Shown here piece after piece: positions 46,245 to 63,990 of a stretch of DNA of 64,000 nucleotides. A program made the position numbers and the translations under genes. Origin of the DNA: Roseateles terrae (lineage in GTDB: Bacteria; Pseudomonadota; Gammaproteobacteria; Burkholderiales; Burkholderiaceae_C); the NCBI RefSeq assembly GCF_014192155.1, contig NZ_JACHXO010000003.1, positions 62,001 to 126,000 of the forward strand, written 5' to 3'. A model generated the notes under the pieces. The model had not been told where the DNA came from. It saw nothing but the letters and a program-made list of their open reading frames with translations, and searched no databases. Numbering within the stretch: position 1 is the first letter of the stretch; each line of letters begins with the position of its first letter.

Positions 46245-46558
46245 TACGCAGCCTCCCCGGAGAAGTTGAGCTCTTGGCCCGCCTTCAGCGACACATACGC
46301 CTTCTTGACGTGGTCGCGACGACCCAGACGGCCACCAAAGCGCTTGGTCTTGCCCTTCTGGTTCACAACGTTCACGGCTTCGACTTCGACCTTGAACATC
46401 AGTTCAACAGCAGCCTTGATTTCAGGCTTGGTCGCGTCGCGCAGCACCTTGAACAGGACTTGGTTGTGCTTTTCGCCGGCAGCCGTGGCCTTTTCGGACA
46501 CGATCGGGGCGAGCAGCACCTTGGCCAGACGGCCTTCAGCGAACTTGGGCGCGCTCAT
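46244..46558 (-). CDS. rplW: 50S ribosomal protein L23
   Basis: 104 residues; docking site for trigger factor and SRP at the exit tunnel. [19 protein letters not shown] and [19 protein letters not shown] are typical. Overlaps rplD by four bases and rplB by one: translationally coupled on both sides. Confidence 0.98.
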   Translation of the reverse strand: MSAPKFAEGRLAKVLLAPIVSEKATAAGEKHNQVLFKVLRDATKPEIKAAVELMFKVEVEAVNVVNQKGKTKRFGGRLGRRDHVKKAYVSLKAGQELNFSGEAA

Positions 46559-47175
46559 GCCAGCATCTCCTTCAGTTGCTCGATCGCAGCCTTGGTCACC
46601 AGCACCTTCTTGTAGTAGACCAGCGACAGCGGATCGACATAGCGCGGCTCAACCACCAGCACGTTGGCCAGGTTGCGCGAGGCCAGCAGCAGGTTGTCGT
46701 CCACGGAGTCGGAGATCACCATGACGTGATCCAGACCCATGCCCTTGAGCTTGGCAGCCAGCAGCTTGGTCTTGGGGGCGTCGATCGAGATCGAGTCCAC
46801 CACGGCCAGGCGGCCTTCGCGCGCCAGCTGCGACAGGATGGCGGCCATACCGGCGCGGTACATCTTCTTGTTCAGCTTGTGCGAGAAGTTCTCGTCCGGC
46901 TTGTTCGGGAAGATGCGACCGCCCCCACGCCACAGCGGGGAGGAAGTCATACCGGCACGGGCGTTACCCGTACCCTTTTGACGGAACGGCTTCTTCGTCG
47001 AGTGACGAACTTCAGCACGGGTCAGCTGGGCGCGGGTGCCTTGACGGGCGTTGGCTTGATAAGCAACGACGACCTGGTGGACCAGGGCTTCGTTGTAGTC
47101 ACGTGCGAACAGGGTGTCCGGAGCGTCCACTTTGGAAGTGGCCTGGCCCTGCTCATTCAGGAGCTCGAGCTGCAT
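46555..47175 (-). CDS. rplD: 50S ribosomal protein L4
   Basis: 206 residues. In E. coli L4 also represses its own operon by attenuation. The tunnel loop is intact ([20 protein letters not shown]), followed by [20 protein letters not shown]. Coupled to rplC (one-base overlap) and rplW (four-base overlap). Confidence 0.98.
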   Translation of the reverse strand: MQLELLNEQGQATSKVDAPDTLFARDYNEALVHQVVVAYQANARQGTRAQLTRAEVRHSTKKPFRQKGTGNARAGMTSSPLWRGGGRIFPNKPDENFSHKLNKKMYRAGMAAILSQLAREGRLAVVDSISIDAPKTKLLAAKLKGMGLDHVMVISDSVDDNLLLASRNLANVLVVEPRYVDPLSLVYYKKVLVTKAAIEQLKEMLA

Positions 47176-47846
47176 CAGTTAGCTCCTTTCTTGACCTTGA
47201 CCTTGACGGCGGGACGGATCACAACGAATCCTTCCTTCGCGCCAGGAACGGCACCGCGCACGAACACCAGCTGGCGCGCTTCGTCGATACGGACCACGTC
47301 TAGGTTCTGGACGGTCACGGTGACGTCGCCAAGGTGGCCGGACATCTTCTTGCCGGGGAACACACGGCCCGGATCCTGGGCCATCGAGATCGAGCCGGGC
47401 ACGTTATGCGAGCGGCTGTTACCGTGCGAGGCACGTTGCGATCCGAAGTTGTGACGCTTGATGGTGCCGGTGAAGCCCTTACCGATCGACGTGCCTTGCA
47501 CGTCAACCTTCTGGCCTTCAGCGAACAGGGTCACCGGGACGGTACCGCCAGCCTTGTATTCGGCGGCGATGTCCGCGGCAACGCGGAATTCCTTCAGGAT
47601 TTCGCCAGCTTCGACGCCAGCCTTGGCGAGGTGACCCGCTTCAGGCTTCGTGACGCGGGACGCCTTGCGGGCGCCGTAGGTCACCTGGATGGCGCTGTAG
47701 CCGTCGATTTCATCGGTCTTGACCTGGGTCACGCGGTTGTTGGACACGTCCAGCACGGTCACGGGGACGGTATCACCGTCGACCGTGTACACACGCATCA
47801 TGCCCACCTTGCGGCCCAGCAATCCGAGACGATTGCTAAGACTCAT
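47175..47846 (-). CDS. rplC: 50S ribosomal protein L3
   Basis: 223 residues. Starts [20 protein letters not shown]. Its long loop near the peptidyl transferase centre is present ([20 protein letters not shown]), including the Gln normally methylated in L3 ([10 protein letters not shown]). First gene of its transcript here: a promoter lies about 190 bases upstream and rpsJ is cut off by a terminator. Confidence 0.98.
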   Translation of the reverse strand: MSLSNRLGLLGRKVGMMRVYTVDGDTVPVTVLDVSNNRVTQVKTDEIDGYSAIQVTYGARKASRVTKPEAGHLAKAGVEAGEILKEFRVAADIAAEYKAGGTVPVTLFAEGQKVDVQGTSIGKGFTGTIKRHNFGSQRASHGNSRSHNVPGSISMAQDPGRVFPGKKMSGHLGDVTVTVQNLDVVRIDEARQLVFVRGAVPGAKEGFVVIRPAVKVKVKKGAN

Positions 47847-48043
47847 GGTTTTCTCCTGACCTCAAGCGCTTGCTGCGGAGACACCGCCGTCCGCGCCAGA
47901 AATCATTTCACGCACCCCGACATCGGTTGGCCGGGGCTGACAAGCACCGCTCGCAAGCATCGACCTGGGTAAAGGCCATGGACACTGCTGCAAAGCGATG
48001 CGACGACACCGCATGGGATCACTCCAATGCGGAAAAGCTGGCG
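47847..48043 (-). other. About 190-base leader ahead of rplC
   Basis: Stretch between the candidate start site near 48037 and the rplC ATG, with no supported gene. It is the equivalent place for an L4-responsive leader, but I can identify no element by eye. Confidence 0.4.
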
Positions 48044-48073
48044 AGTATAGCCGCTAGGCCCGATTTGCCGCAA
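48044..48073 (-). promoter_or_regulatory. Candidate promoter for the rplC-rpsQ transcript
   Basis: On the minus strand TATACT (48044-48049, five of six -10 matches) is preceded, 18 bases upstream, by TTGCGG (48068-48073, three of six). It lies just beyond the rpsJ terminator, which fits a new transcription unit. Confidence 0.55.
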
Positions 48074-48105
48074 GTTGCAGCAGTGGGCTTATGGCACAAG
48101 GGGCC

Positions 48106-48133
48106 AAAAAAAAGGCGACCCGAAGGTCGCCTT
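48106..48133 (-). terminator. Intrinsic terminator after rpsJ with TTCG tetraloop
   Basis: Perfect nine-base arms AAGGCGACC (48112-48120) and GGTCGCCTT (48125-48133) with the four-base loop TTCG on the minus strand, followed by a run of eight T (48106-48113, overlapping the stem foot). A textbook terminator, 43 bases past the rpsJ stop. Confidence 0.92.
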
Positions 48134-48176
48134 GAGCGCAGTGCAGGGGGCTGGGCCACCCTGCGCCGCATCCGCA

Positions 48177-48491
48177 TCACTGCAGCTTGATTTCGACGTC
48201 CACGCCAGCCGGCAGGTCCAGCTTCATCAGCGCGTCAACCGTCTTGTCGGTCGGGTCGATGATGTCCATCAGACGCTGGTGGGTACGGATCTCAAACTGG
48301 TCGCGCGAGGTCTTGTTGACGTGCGGCGAACGCAGGATGTCGAAACGTTCCTTGCGGGTGGGCAGCGGCACGGGGCCGCGGACGATGGCGCCGGTACGCT
48401 TGGCGGTTTCGACGATTTCCAGGGCCGACTGGTCGATCAGCTTGTAGTCGAAAGCCTTGAGGCGGATACGGATCTTTTGCTTGGTAGACAT
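48177..48491 (-). CDS. rpsJ: 30S ribosomal protein S10 (NusE)
   Basis: 104 residues; ribosomal head protein and, as NusE, part of antitermination complexes. [20 protein letters not shown] and [20 protein letters not shown] are typical. It follows tuf by 108 bases and is separated from rplC by 330 bases, a terminator and a promoter, so it belongs to the str-type transcript. Confidence 0.98.
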   Translation of the reverse strand: MSTKQKIRIRLKAFDYKLIDQSALEIVETAKRTGAIVRGPVPLPTRKERFDILRSPHVNKTSRDQFEIRTHQRLMDIIDPTDKTVDALMKLDLPAGVDVEIKLQ

Positions 48492-48599
48492 GTCTATTCC
48501 TTCAAAGAGCGACGCAAGGCCGTGACCGGCTTTGCGGAAGAGCTGTGAACGGCATCGGCAGGCTGCGAGGCAGCCGACCGATGCTGGTCAGCAAAAGAT

Positions 48600-49790
<1,191 letters not shown>

Positions 49791-49927
49791 TTCAATTCTC
49801 CAAAAAGAGCATCTATCCAGTCTATTGGTTTAGCGTTTCCGTAGTGGTCAAAACCCCTGGCGGCTGGCAACCAGGCAACCCCTACGAAGACGATTCTGAA
49901 AAAACCCCCCGACCCATCTAGGGCCCC

Positions 49928-50022
49928 TAGGGCCCGCCCCTCCAGCGGAGCCGGTGGACTGGCTTTGCCAGTCCACTCGGCTCGCCCCCTTGAGGGGGCC
50001 GCCGAAGGCGGTAGGGGGTGGG
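49928..50022. repeat. Cluster of three palindromes in the fusA-tuf gap
   Basis: Three short palindromes follow one another: GACTGGC-TTT-GCCAGTC (about 49958-49974), CCCCCTTGAGGGGG (about 49986-49999) and CCGCCGAAGGCGG (50000-50012). GGGCCC/GGGCCC near 49920-49935 is a further one. They begin directly behind the fusA stop. This C/G-rich style resembles dispersed intergenic repeats known from Burkholderiales genomes; it may also slow or stop transcription. Confidence 0.6.
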
Positions 50023-50023
50023 C

Positions 50024-52126
<2,103 letters not shown>

Positions 52127-52195
52127 GGTGTCACTCCAAATGCATGGAGCCGCCAACGGGTTGGTAAAAACCCGAGGCGGCCAGGAAGGTCTTGA

Positions 52196-52666
52196 TTAGA
52201 AACGGAAGTGCGAGAACGCCTTGTTGGCGTCAGCCATGCGGTGCACTTCGTCGCGCTTCTTCATAGCGCCACCGCGGCCTTCAGCAGCTTCCAGCAGTTC
52301 GTTGGCCAGACGTTGGGCCATCGACTTTTCACCGCGCTTGCGTGCCGATTCCTTGAGCCAGCGCATGGCCAGAGCCAGACGGCGGACGGGGCGAACTTCC
52401 ACGGGAACTTGGTAGTTCGCACCGCCGACACGACGGGACTTCACTTCGACCATGGGCTTCACGTTGTTCAGCGCGATCATGAACACTTCCAGCGGATCTT
52501 TGCCGGACTTGTTCTCGACCTGTTCCAGGGCGCCATAGATGATGCGCTCTGCGACGGCCTTCTTGCCCGATTCCATGATGACGTTCATGAACTTGGACAG
52601 ATCAACGCTGCCGAACTTGGGATCGGGCAGGATTTCGCGCTTGGGTACTTCGCGACGACGTGGCAT
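52196..52666 (-). CDS. rpsG: 30S ribosomal protein S7
   Basis: 156 residues; nucleates assembly of the 30S head and represses str-operon translation in E. coli. [19 protein letters not shown] and [20 protein letters not shown] are typical. 160 bases after rpsL and 69 before fusA; the long rpsL-rpsG gap could hold an S7-binding element, but I see none clearly. Confidence 0.98.
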   Translation of the reverse strand: MPRRREVPKREILPDPKFGSVDLSKFMNVIMESGKKAVAERIIYGALEQVENKSGKDPLEVFMIALNNVKPMVEVKSRRVGGANYQVPVEVRPVRRLALAMRWLKESARKRGEKSMAQRLANELLEAAEGRGGAMKKRDEVHRMADANKAFSHFRF

Positions 52667-52826
52667 GGGAGTCTTCCTTCAATGCTTCAGTTGGCGGGCT
52701 TTCGCCTGCCGCGGATCTCCACCACCGATTGGGGGGATCCACTTACTCGGTCGGTGCACATGCACCTGAACCGCAACAATTTGGTGACCGTTGTCCTGGG
52801 ACCTCGGCAGCCAAAACCTCGGCTGA

Positions 52827-53204
52827 TTAGGCCTTCTTCGGACGCTTCGCGCCGTACTTGGAACGCGATTGCTTGCGATCCTTCACGCCCTGCAGGTCCA
52901 GAGAACCGCGGACGATGTGGTAACGCACACCGGGCAAGTCCTTGACACGGCCGCCGCGCACGAGCACGACGCTGTGTTCCTGCAGGTTGTGGCCTTCACC
53001 GCCGATGTACGAGATGACCTCGAAACCGTTGGTCAGGCGCACCTTGGCCACCTTACGCAGAGCCGAGTTCGGCTTCTTCGGGGTGGTGGTGTACACGCGG
53101 GTGCAGACGCCACGGCGCTGCGGGCACGACTGCATAGCCGGCGACTTGGATTTCGTCACCTCGGTCTCACGACCGTGGCGCACGAGCTGATTGATGGTTG
53201 GCAT
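52827..53204 (-). CDS. rpsL: 30S ribosomal protein S12
   Basis: Decoding-centre protein of 125 residues from the ATG at 53204 ([13 protein letters not shown]). The streptomycin-relevant positions are wild type: [12 protein letters not shown] (Lys near 43) and [15 protein letters not shown] (Lys near 88, next to the Asp that RimO methylthiolates). First gene of the str block, with its promoter near 53417-53446. Confidence 0.98.
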   Translation of the reverse strand: MPTINQLVRHGRETEVTKSKSPAMQSCPQRRGVCTRVYTTTPKKPNSALRKVAKVRLTNGFEVISYIGGEGHNLQEHSVVLVRGGRVKDLPGVRYHIVRGSLDLQGVKDRKQSRSKYGAKRPKKA

Positions 53205-53416
53205 AAGTAACTTGTTCCCGTTTGAAGTCACATCTCCAGCGGTGGTACAGCGGGGAAGCGAGTCCTAAGACTGGCGACACAAGCGACAAAAGCGCAGCGC
53301 CGACTTCATTCGGGCACCACGCTCCATACGCTTCCCTGGGCAAAACCGTTCGTTGGGGACTTGTCCACCGACGTCTGGTCCAGCCAGGCGCATCTATACA
53401 CGCTGAAGAGCCCGCG

Positions 53417-53446
53417 ATTGTAGGCCAGTTCGCCGAAATCACACAA
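53417..53446 (-). promoter_or_regulatory. Candidate promoter for rpsL-rpsG-fusA-tuf-rpsJ
   Basis: On the minus strand TACAAT (53417-53422, five of six) is preceded 18 bases upstream by TTGTGT (53441-53446, three of six). The start near 53410 leaves a leader of about 200 bases. It overlaps the region just upstream of the divergent PIN gene. Confidence 0.5.
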
Positions 53447-53467
53447 GGCGCTATGCTCGCAGGCCCC

Positions 53468-53956
53468 ATGAACCATGCTGTTTTCCCCCCTTCCCTGCCC
53501 GTCGTCGCTGCGGGCCAGCGCGTCGTCCTGGACACCCAGATCGTCATGGACTGGCTGGTCTTCGACGAACCACGGGTGATGCCCGTCATCGCGCTCGTTG
53601 AGAGCCGGCACTTACTTTGGACGGCCACTGCTGCGATGAAGGCAGAGATGCTGCATGTGCTGGGGCGTGGGGTGGCGGCCCGCTATGAGCCAGACCTGGA
53701 CAGGATCCACGCGGCCTTCGAGCGACACTGCGAGCTGGTCCCTGAGCCTGTGCTGGGCATGGCGCGACCCCGCTGCACTGATGGGGACGACCAGAAGTTC
53801 ATTGATCTGGCCCTGCATCTGGCGTCACAAGGCTCCGCGCTTCTGATGTCCCGGGACCGCGCCGTTTTGAAGGTGGCCAAGCGCGCGGCGCGCCTTGGGC
53901 TGGAGATCGTGGCACCGGACGTCTGGATTCAGCGCCAGACCTTGTCGACCCAATAA
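53468..53956 (+). CDS. PIN-domain protein (putative toxin-like RNase family)
   Basis: 162 residues from the ATG at 53468; the ATG at 53453 would add five residues. The PIN fold opens with VVLDTQIVMDWLVFDEP, where the first acidic residue is in LDTQ, followed by a conserved Glu in TAAMKAEMLHVLGRG, then the DDQKFIDLAL cluster and LLMSRDRAVLKVAKR. This matches the PIN family annotated as putative toxin-antitoxin toxin component. No antitoxin gene is adjacent: the neighbours are rpsL (divergent) and rpoC (convergent). Four acidic residues are visible, so it could be an active nuclease. Confidence 0.82.
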   Translation: MNHAVFPPSLPVVAAGQRVVLDTQIVMDWLVFDEPRVMPVIALVESRHLLWTATAAMKAEMLHVLGRGVAARYEPDLDRIHAAFERHCELVPEPVLGMARPRCTDGDDQKFIDLALHLASQGSALLMSRDRAVLKVAKRAARLGLEIVAPDVWIQRQTLSTQ

Positions 53957-53993
53957 AAAAAGGCTGCCGCCCTCTCGGGTCAGCAGCCTTTTT
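53957..53993. terminator. Bidirectional intrinsic terminator between the PIN gene and rpoC
   Basis: Perfect 11-base arms (53957-53967 and 53983-53993, GGCTGC core) with A and T runs outside, between two convergent genes. Confidence 0.88.
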
Positions 53994-54043
53994 GGCTGTT
54001 CACGCCAGCGGTTGTCACCGCCGGCGCGAGTCGCTCAACGCGT

Positions 54044-57000
54044 TCAGGCGTTCGACGAGTCGTCCGCGTCCAGGGCGGACAGTTGCACGGCCGCCATTTC
54101 CTCGGCTTCCTGCATGGCGATGGAGCGGCGCTCGGCGTCGTCCATCTCTTCCTTGACGCGACGCGCCTGGTGGAAGGCCATGCCGGTACCGGCCGGGATC
54201 AGACGACCCACGATCACGTTTTCCTTCAGACCGCGCAGCTCGTCGCGCTTGCCCATGATGGCCGCTTCGGTCAGCACGCGGGTGGTTTCCTGGAAGGAAG
54301 CCGCCGAGATGAACGAATCGGTGGACAGCGAAGCCTTGGTGATGCCCAGCAGCACATCCGAGTGGGTGGCAATGATCTTGCCTTCGCCACGCAGACGGTC
54401 GTTGGTATCCAGCAGCTCCGAGCGCTCGACCTGCTCGCCGGTGATGTAGGCCGAATCGCCCGGGTTGACGATCTGCACGCGGCGCAGCATCTGGCGAACG
54501 ATCACCTCGATGTGCTTGTCGTTGATCTTCACGCCCTGCAGACGGTACACGTCCTGCACTTCGTCCACGATGTAGCGAGCCAGCTCTTCGATACCCAGCA
54601 GGCGCAGGATGTCCTGCGGATCCGCCGGGCCGTCGACGATCAGTTCGCCGCGGTTCACCACCTGACCTTCGTGCACCAGGATGTTCTTTTCCTTGGGCAC
54701 CAGCACTTCGTGCTTGCGGCCTTCCGGATCGGTGATTTCCAGGCGAACCTTGCCCTTCGTCTCCTTACCGAACGACACGGTACCGGTCTGTTCGGCCAGC
54801 ACGCCAGCGTCCTTCGGCGAACGGGCTTCGAACAGCTCGGCCACGCGCGGCAGACCCCCGGTAATGTCTCGGGTCTTCTGACCTTCGACCGGGATACGAG
54901 CCAGCACTTCACCAGGCGCCAGGTCCTGACCATCGCGCACCTGGATCAGCGAACCGACCTGGAAGCCGATCGTCACCGAGTGGTCGGTGCCGGGGATCTT
55001 CACTTCCTGGCCTTGCGCATCCAGCAGCTTGACCTGCGGACGCACCACCTTCGCAGCACCACGACGCTTCGGATCGATCACCACCAGGGTGGACAGACCC
55101 GTCACTTCGTCGACCTGCTTGGCCACGGTCACGCCTTCCTCGACATTCTCGAACTTCGCCTGACCGGCGAATTCGGTAATGATCGGGCGGGTCAGCGGAT
55201 CCCAGTTGGCCAGGATGGTGCCAGCCTTGATGGTCTGGTCTGCCTTGATGTTGAGCAGCGCACCGTACGGCACCTTGTGACGCTCACGCTCGCGACCATG
55301 CGGGTCGGAGATGACGATTTCACCGGAACGGGAAATCACCACCAGCTCGCCCTTGCCATTGGTCACGTAGCGCATCGTCGCATTGAAGCCGATGATGCCG
55401 TCCGACTTGGCTTCCACACTCGAGGCCACGGCAGCACGCGAAGCGGCACCACCGATGTGGAAGGTACGCATCGTCAGCTGCGTGCCCGGCTCACCGATCG
55501 ACTGTGCGGCAATCACGCCCACGGCCTCACCGGTGTTCACCAGACCGCCACGACCCAGGTCACGGCCATAGCACTTCGCGCACAGGCCGAAACGCGTACC
55601 GCAGGTCAGCGGCGTGCGGACCTTCACCTCGTCCACGCCGGCTTGTTCCAGCACGTCCAGGGTGTCTTCGTCCAGCATGTTGCCGGCGGTCAGCAGCAGC
55701 GACTGCGTTTCCGGATGCATCACGTCCACGGCAGCCACGCGACCCAGAATGCGGTCACGCAGGGACTCGATCACCTCACCGCCTTCCACCAGGGCGCGCA
55801 TGTTGATGCCGTTGTCGGTGCCGCAATCGGATTCGGTCACGACCAGATCCTGCGTCACGTCCACCAGACGACGGGTCAGGTAGCCGGAGTTCGCCGTCTT
55901 CAGCGCCGTATCCGCCAGGCCCTTACGAGCACCGTGGGTGGAGATGAAGTACTGCAGAACGTTCAGACCTTCGCGGAAGTTCGCGGTGATCGGCGTTTCA
56001 ATGATGGAGCCGTCAGGCTTGGCCATCAGGCCCCGCATACCGGCCAGCTGGCGGATCTGTGCCGCGCTACCGCGGGCACCGGAGTCGGCCATCATGTAGA
56101 TGGAGTTGAAGGACTCCTGCTCCACTTCCTTGCCGTGGCGGTCCAGGATCTTCTCCTTGGACAGCTGCGACATCATCACCTTGCCGACTTCGTCACCGGT
56201 CTTGCCCCAGATGTCCACCACCTTGTTGTAGCGTTCACCGGCGGTCACCAGGCCCGAGACGTACTGCTGCTCGATCTCCTTGACTTCCTTCTCGGCGCGA
56301 TCAATCAGTTCGACCTTCTGCTTGGGCACCAGCATGTCGTCGATGGCGATCGAGATGCCGGCGCGCGTGGCCAGGCGGAAACCGGACTGCAGCAGCTTGT
56401 CTGCCAGCACCACGGTTTCCTTCAGGCCGCACTTGCGGAAGGACGTGTTGATCAGGCGCGAGATTTCCTTCTTCTTCAGCGCCTTGTTGATGTTGCTGAA
56501 GGGCAGGCCCTTGGGCAGGATTTCCGACAGGATCGCGCGACCGACGGTGGTGTCCACCAGCTTGGTCTCGGGAATCCACTCACCGGTGTCCTTGTCCTTG
56601 GCGTACTCGGTCAGGCGCACGCTGATCTTGGCGGTCACTTCCACGGCGCCGGTGTCCAGCGCGCGGATGACTTCGGCGATGTCCGAGAACATCATGCCTT
56701 CGCCACGGCCGTTCGTACGCTCACGAGTGGCGTAGTACAGGCCCAGCACCACGTCTTGCGACGGGACGATCGACGGTTCGCCGGAGGCCGGGAACAGCAC
56801 GTTGTTGGACGCCAGCATCAGCACGCGGGCTTCCATCTGTGCTTCGATGGACAGCGGCACGTGAACGGCCATCTGGTCACCGTCGAAGTCGGCGTTGAAC
56901 GCCGCGCAGACGAGCGGATGCAGCTGGATGGCCTTGCCTTCGATCAGCACCGGTTCGAAGGCCTGGATGCCCAGTCGGTGCAGCGTCGGGGCGCGGTTCA

Positions 57001-58261
57001 GCAGGACCGGGTGTTCCTTGATGACTTCTTCAAGGATGTCCCAGACCACCGGCGTGCCGGATTCGACTTCCTTCTTCGCCGCCTTGATGGTGGTGGCGAT
57101 GCCCATCGCCTCCAGACGCGAGAAGATGAAGGGCTTGAACAGCTCCAGCGCCATCAGCTTGGGCAGACCGCACTGATGCAGCTTGAGCGTCGGGCCCACG
57201 GTAATGACCGAACGACCGGAATAGTCGACGCGCTTGCCCAGCAAGTTCTGACGGAAACGACCGCTCTTGCCCTTGATCATGTCGGCCAGCGACTTGAGGG
57301 CACGCTTGTTCGCGCCGGTCATCGCCTTGCCGCGACGGCCGTTGTCCAGCAGCGAGTCCACGGCTTCCTGCAGCATGCGCTTTTCGTTGCGCACGATGAT
57401 TTCAGGGGCCTTGAGCTCCAGCAGACGGGCCAGACGGTTGTTGCGGTTGATGACGCGACGATAGAGGTCGTTCAGGTCGGAGGTCGCGAAACGACCGCCG
57501 TCCAGCGGCACCAGCGGACGCAGGTCCGGCGGCAGCACCGGCAGCACTTCCAGCACCATCCAGTTCGGCTTGATGCCCGAGCGCTTGAAGGCTTCCATCA
57601 CCTTCAGGCGCTTGGAGTTCTTCTTGACCTTCAGCTCGGAGCCGGTCATGTCGTTGCGCAGGCGATCGATCTCGATGTCGAGATCCATCTCCTCCAGCAG
57701 CTTCTTGATGCCTTCGGCGCCCATCAGTGCGATGAACTCGTCACCGTACTCGATGCGCTTCGCGTCGTAGTCGTCCTCGGACATGATGCTGAACTTCTTC
57801 AGCGGGGTCATGCCGGGGTCCACCACCACGTACGCTTCGAAGTACAGCACGCGCTCGATGTCGCGCAGCGTCATGTCGAGCACCAGGCCCAGACGGGACG
57901 GCAGGGACTTCAGGAACCAGATGTGGGCGCAGGGCGCGGCCAGGTCGATGTGACCCATGCGCTCGCGACGCACCTTGGTCTGGGTGACTTCAACGCCGCA
58001 CTTCTCGCAGATCACGCCGCGGTGCTTCAGGCGCTTGTACTTGCCGCACAGGCACTCGTAGTCCTTGATCGGGCCGAAGATCTTGGCGCAGAACAGGCCA
58101 TCACGTTCCGGCTTGAACGTCCGGTAGTTGATGGTCTCGGGCTTCTTCACTTCACCGAAGGACCACGAACGGATCTTCTCGGGCGAAGCCAGCCCGATCT
58201 TGATCGCGTCGAAGTGCTCGTCCGGCGTGAATTGCTTGAACAGGTCCAGCAAACCTTTCAT
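54044..58261 (-). CDS. rpoC: RNA polymerase beta' subunit
   Basis: 1405 residues, full length. The first zinc site is in [20 protein letters not shown], the catalytic Mg-binding motif reads [12 protein letters not shown], and the second zinc cluster is near residue 815-900 ([15 protein letters not shown]). Trigger-loop and C-terminal regions are complete. 18 bases after rpoB, so a single transcript. It ends at the bidirectional terminator. Confidence 0.99.
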   Translation of the reverse strand: MKGLLDLFKQFTPDEHFDAIKIGLASPEKIRSWSFGEVKKPETINYRTFKPERDGLFCAKIFGPIKDYECLCGKYKRLKHRGVICEKCGVEVTQTKVRRERMGHIDLAAPCAHIWFLKSLPSRLGLVLDMTLRDIERVLYFEAYVVVDPGMTPLKKFSIMSEDDYDAKRIEYGDEFIALMGAEGIKKLLEEMDLDIEIDRLRNDMTGSELKVKKNSKRLKVMEAFKRSGIKPNWMVLEVLPVLPPDLRPLVPLDGGRFATSDLNDLYRRVINRNNRLARLLELKAPEIIVRNEKRMLQEAVDSLLDNGRRGKAMTGANKRALKSLADMIKGKSGRFRQNLLGKRVDYSGRSVITVGPTLKLHQCGLPKLMALELFKPFIFSRLEAMGIATTIKAAKKEVESGTPVVWDILEEVIKEHPVLLNRAPTLHRLGIQAFEPVLIEGKAIQLHPLVCAAFNADFDGDQMAVHVPLSIEAQMEARVLMLASNNVLFPASGEPSIVPSQDVVLGLYYATRERTNGRGEGMMFSDIAEVIRALDTGAVEVTAKISVRLTEYAKDKDTGEWIPETKLVDTTVGRAILSEILPKGLPFSNINKALKKKEISRLINTSFRKCGLKETVVLADKLLQSGFRLATRAGISIAIDDMLVPKQKVELIDRAEKEVKEIEQQYVSGLVTAGERYNKVVDIWGKTGDEVGKVMMSQLSKEKILDRHGKEVEQESFNSIYMMADSGARGSAAQIRQLAGMRGLMAKPDGSIIETPITANFREGLNVLQYFISTHGARKGLADTALKTANSGYLTRRLVDVTQDLVVTESDCGTDNGINMRALVEGGEVIESLRDRILGRVAAVDVMHPETQSLLLTAGNMLDEDTLDVLEQAGVDEVKVRTPLTCGTRFGLCAKCYGRDLGRGGLVNTGEAVGVIAAQSIGEPGTQLTMRTFHIGGAASRAAVASSVEAKSDGIIGFNATMRYVTNGKGELVVISRSGEIVISDPHGRERERHKVPYGALLNIKADQTIKAGTILANWDPLTRPIITEFAGQAKFENVEEGVTVAKQVDEVTGLSTLVVIDPKRRGAAKVVRPQVKLLDAQGQEVKIPGTDHSVTIGFQVGSLIQVRDGQDLAPGEVLARIPVEGQKTRDITGGLPRVAELFEARSPKDAGVLAEQTGTVSFGKETKGKVRLEITDPEGRKHEVLVPKEKNILVHEGQVVNRGELIVDGPADPQDILRLLGIEELARYIVDEVQDVYRLQGVKINDKHIEVIVRQMLRRVQIVNPGDSAYITGEQVERSELLDTNDRLRGEGKIIATHSDVLLGITKASLSTDSFISAASFQETTRVLTEAAIMGKRDELRGLKENVIVGRLIPAGTGMAFHQARRVKEEMDDAERRSIAMQEAEEMAAVQLSALDADDSSNA

Positions 58262-58279
58262 GTGTCTCTCCTGTTCCCT

Positions 58280-62401
<4,122 letters not shown>

Positions 62402-62841
62402 AAACACTCCGTGTCGAGTGCGCCCCTGGCCGTGGTGCGCACCGCGTCGGCGACTGGCTGTTCGGGCATTGCACCCGAAGCTTGGTGGTTGGCCACTACC
62501 AACCGCTGGCGGACAACCCCGGGTAGCCGAGCATGACCGAAGGCGTTGCACCCCCGCATCATCCCCGGCCGGACCGCGGCCCGACCAAACCGTTCTCTGC
62601 AGTCGGATCAGAGAACACTTGAAAGAACCGCACATGATACATGCAGCGATGCTTTCAGGTGCTCTGTCAAGTCTTAAACCCTGACATCAACCCTGCTTTG
62701 GAAGCTTTTGACACCCAGATCACCGCCGTGGCGGAGGGTCTTGGCGGCAGGCCCCTTAAACGCGGAAAGGGGAGGCCCGTTGGGACCACCCCTCTCTCGG
62801 AGAAGAACCGGCAAGCCAGGCCCGCCGGTTCTCCAAGGTCA
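62402..62841 (-). other. 440-base rplL-rpoB spacer
   Basis: No supported gene. It holds the hairpins at 62765-62832 close to rplL and, further down, a lone TTGACA on the minus strand (around 62665-62670) without a fitting -10. In E. coli the corresponding spacer carries an attenuator and an RNase III site that lower rpoB expression relative to rplL; the same role is likely here. Confidence 0.6.
62765..62832 (-). terminator. Two hairpins after rplL (partial terminator/processing site)
   Basis: First hairpin: perfect arms 62804-62812 and 62824-62832 (AGAACCGGC), nine bases past the rplL stop. Second: GGGG/CCCC-ended stem between 62769 and 62792, followed on the minus strand by TTTCC. Neither has a long T run, which fits attenuation rather than full stop. 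Confidence 0.6.
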
Positions 62842-63222
62842 TTACTTGAGTTCGACCTTGGCGCCGGCTTCTTCCAGCTTCTTCTTGGCAGCTTCGGCGT
62901 CGGCCTTGGCAATGCCTTCCTTGACCGGCTTCGGAGCGCCGTCGACCAGGTCCTTGGCTTCCTTCAGACCCAGACCGGTGATTTCGCGCACGGCCTTGAT
63001 GACGGACACCTTGTTGGCGCCGGCGTCGGTCAGGACGACGTTGAATTCGGTCTTCTCTTCAGCAGCAGCAGCGCCAGCGCCGGCAGCGCCGCCAGCGGCG
63101 GGAGCAGCCATCGAAGCGGCGGTCACGCCGAACTTCTCTTCAATTGCCTTGACCAGATCGTTCAGTTCCAGAACGGTCATGCTGTCCAGAGCGGACAGGA
63201 AAGCGTCTTTGTCGAATGCCAT
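62842..63222 (-). CDS. rplL: 50S ribosomal protein L7/L12
   Basis: 126 residues. Stalk protein that recruits translation GTPases. N-terminal dimer part ([20 protein letters not shown]), an Ala/Gly-rich hinge (about 36-55), and the C-terminal domain with [20 protein letters not shown] and [19 protein letters not shown]. 51 bases after rplJ. Confidence 0.99.
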   Translation of the reverse strand: MAFDKDAFLSALDSMTVLELNDLVKAIEEKFGVTAASMAAPAAGGAAGAGAAAAEEKTEFNVVLTDAGANKVSVIKAVREITGLGLKEAKDLVDGAPKPVKEGIAKADAEAAKKKLEEAGAKVELK

Positions 63223-63273
63223 GATTTTTTCCTAAATACAGAAGGTGTTTTGGGGTGTCGCTTGCAAGCCAGT

Positions 63274-63801
63274 TCAGGCTGCAGCAGTGTCGGCCGGGGC
63301 TTCGGCTTCGGCGCCGCCACCCTTTTGCTGAGCCAGGGCAGCCAGCACAGCGGCGGTGCGTTGCACCGGCGACTTGAGCAGGCCAGCGATCTGGGACAGC
63401 AGGACTTCCTTGCTGGGCACGGAAGCCAGGGCCTTCAGGCCGTTGACGTCCAGAACCTTGCCGCCGTAGGCGCCACCCTTGAGGACGAGCTTGTCGTTGG
63501 TCTTGGCAAAGTCAGCGATGACTTTGGCAGCCGCGACAGCATCTTCCGAAAAGCCGTAGATCAGCGGACCGACCATGGCATCCGAAGCAGCCTCGAACGA
63601 AGTGCCAGCCACAGCGCGGCGAGCCAGGGTGTTCTTCAGAACATGAAGATACACGCCTTGGGCACGCGCGGTGACGCGCAGCTTGTTCAGGGCTTCAACG
63701 GTGAGGCCACGGTACTCGGCCAGCGCCAGCGTCTGCGACTTGGCAGCTTGCGCCGCCACGTCCGACACAACGGCTGCTTTCTCGTTGCGATTGAGACTCA
63801 A
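63274..63801 (-). CDS. rplJ: 50S ribosomal protein L10 (TTG start)
   Basis: 175 residues; base of the L12 stalk and, with L12, translational repressor of its own mRNA. The start is a TTG at 63801 with GAGGAG six bases upstream, beginning [19 protein letters not shown] after the initiator. No ATG fits the conserved N-terminus, so the TTG is real and probably lowers initiation. The C-terminal L12-binding helix is followed by an Ala/Gly/Glu tail. Confidence 0.98.
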   Translation of the reverse strand: MSLNRNEKAAVVSDVAAQAAKSQTLALAEYRGLTVEALNKLRVTARAQGVYLHVLKNTLARRAVAGTSFEAASDAMVGPLIYGFSEDAVAAAKVIADFAKTNDKLVLKGGAYGGKVLDVNGLKALASVPSKEVLLSQIAGLLKSPVQRTAAVLAALAQQKGGGAEAEAPADTAAA

Positions 63802-63908
63802 GGTCTACTCCTCACATTACGCCTTTGATCCGACGCTTGCGCGTCTCGTCTCGGGCACCGGATTCAGCGACCTTCTGTCGGGATCAGGAAATCAGATCCG
63901 TTCAGCGG

Positions 63909-63990
63909 GACCGCCATCTGCGCTGGCGGGGAGCCGAAGCTCCCGATTAAGCGAAGGACGCCAAAAAAGCCGTCATTCACGCCAGCGGTC
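63909..63990 (-). promoter_or_regulatory. L10 leader: autoregulatory mRNA structure of rplJ-rplL
   Basis: On the minus strand GACCGCTGGCG (63980-63990) pairs with CGCCAGCG (63921-63928) and, beyond the CAGAT bulge, GGCGGTC (63909-63915); the inner arm is a GGGAGC-TTCG-GCTCCC hairpin (63929-63944). This arrangement, a long stem interrupted by a kink-turn-like CAGATGG, agrees with the known leader that binds the L10-(L12)4 complex to repress translation. About 110-190 bases separate it from the rplJ start. Confidence 0.75.

Noticed and set aside
62402-62635. N-terminal extension of rpoB to an upstream start
   Set aside because: The extra residues are Arg/Cys/Gly-rich and match no RpoB; the ATG at 62401 has a good ribosome site and the conserved N-terminus.
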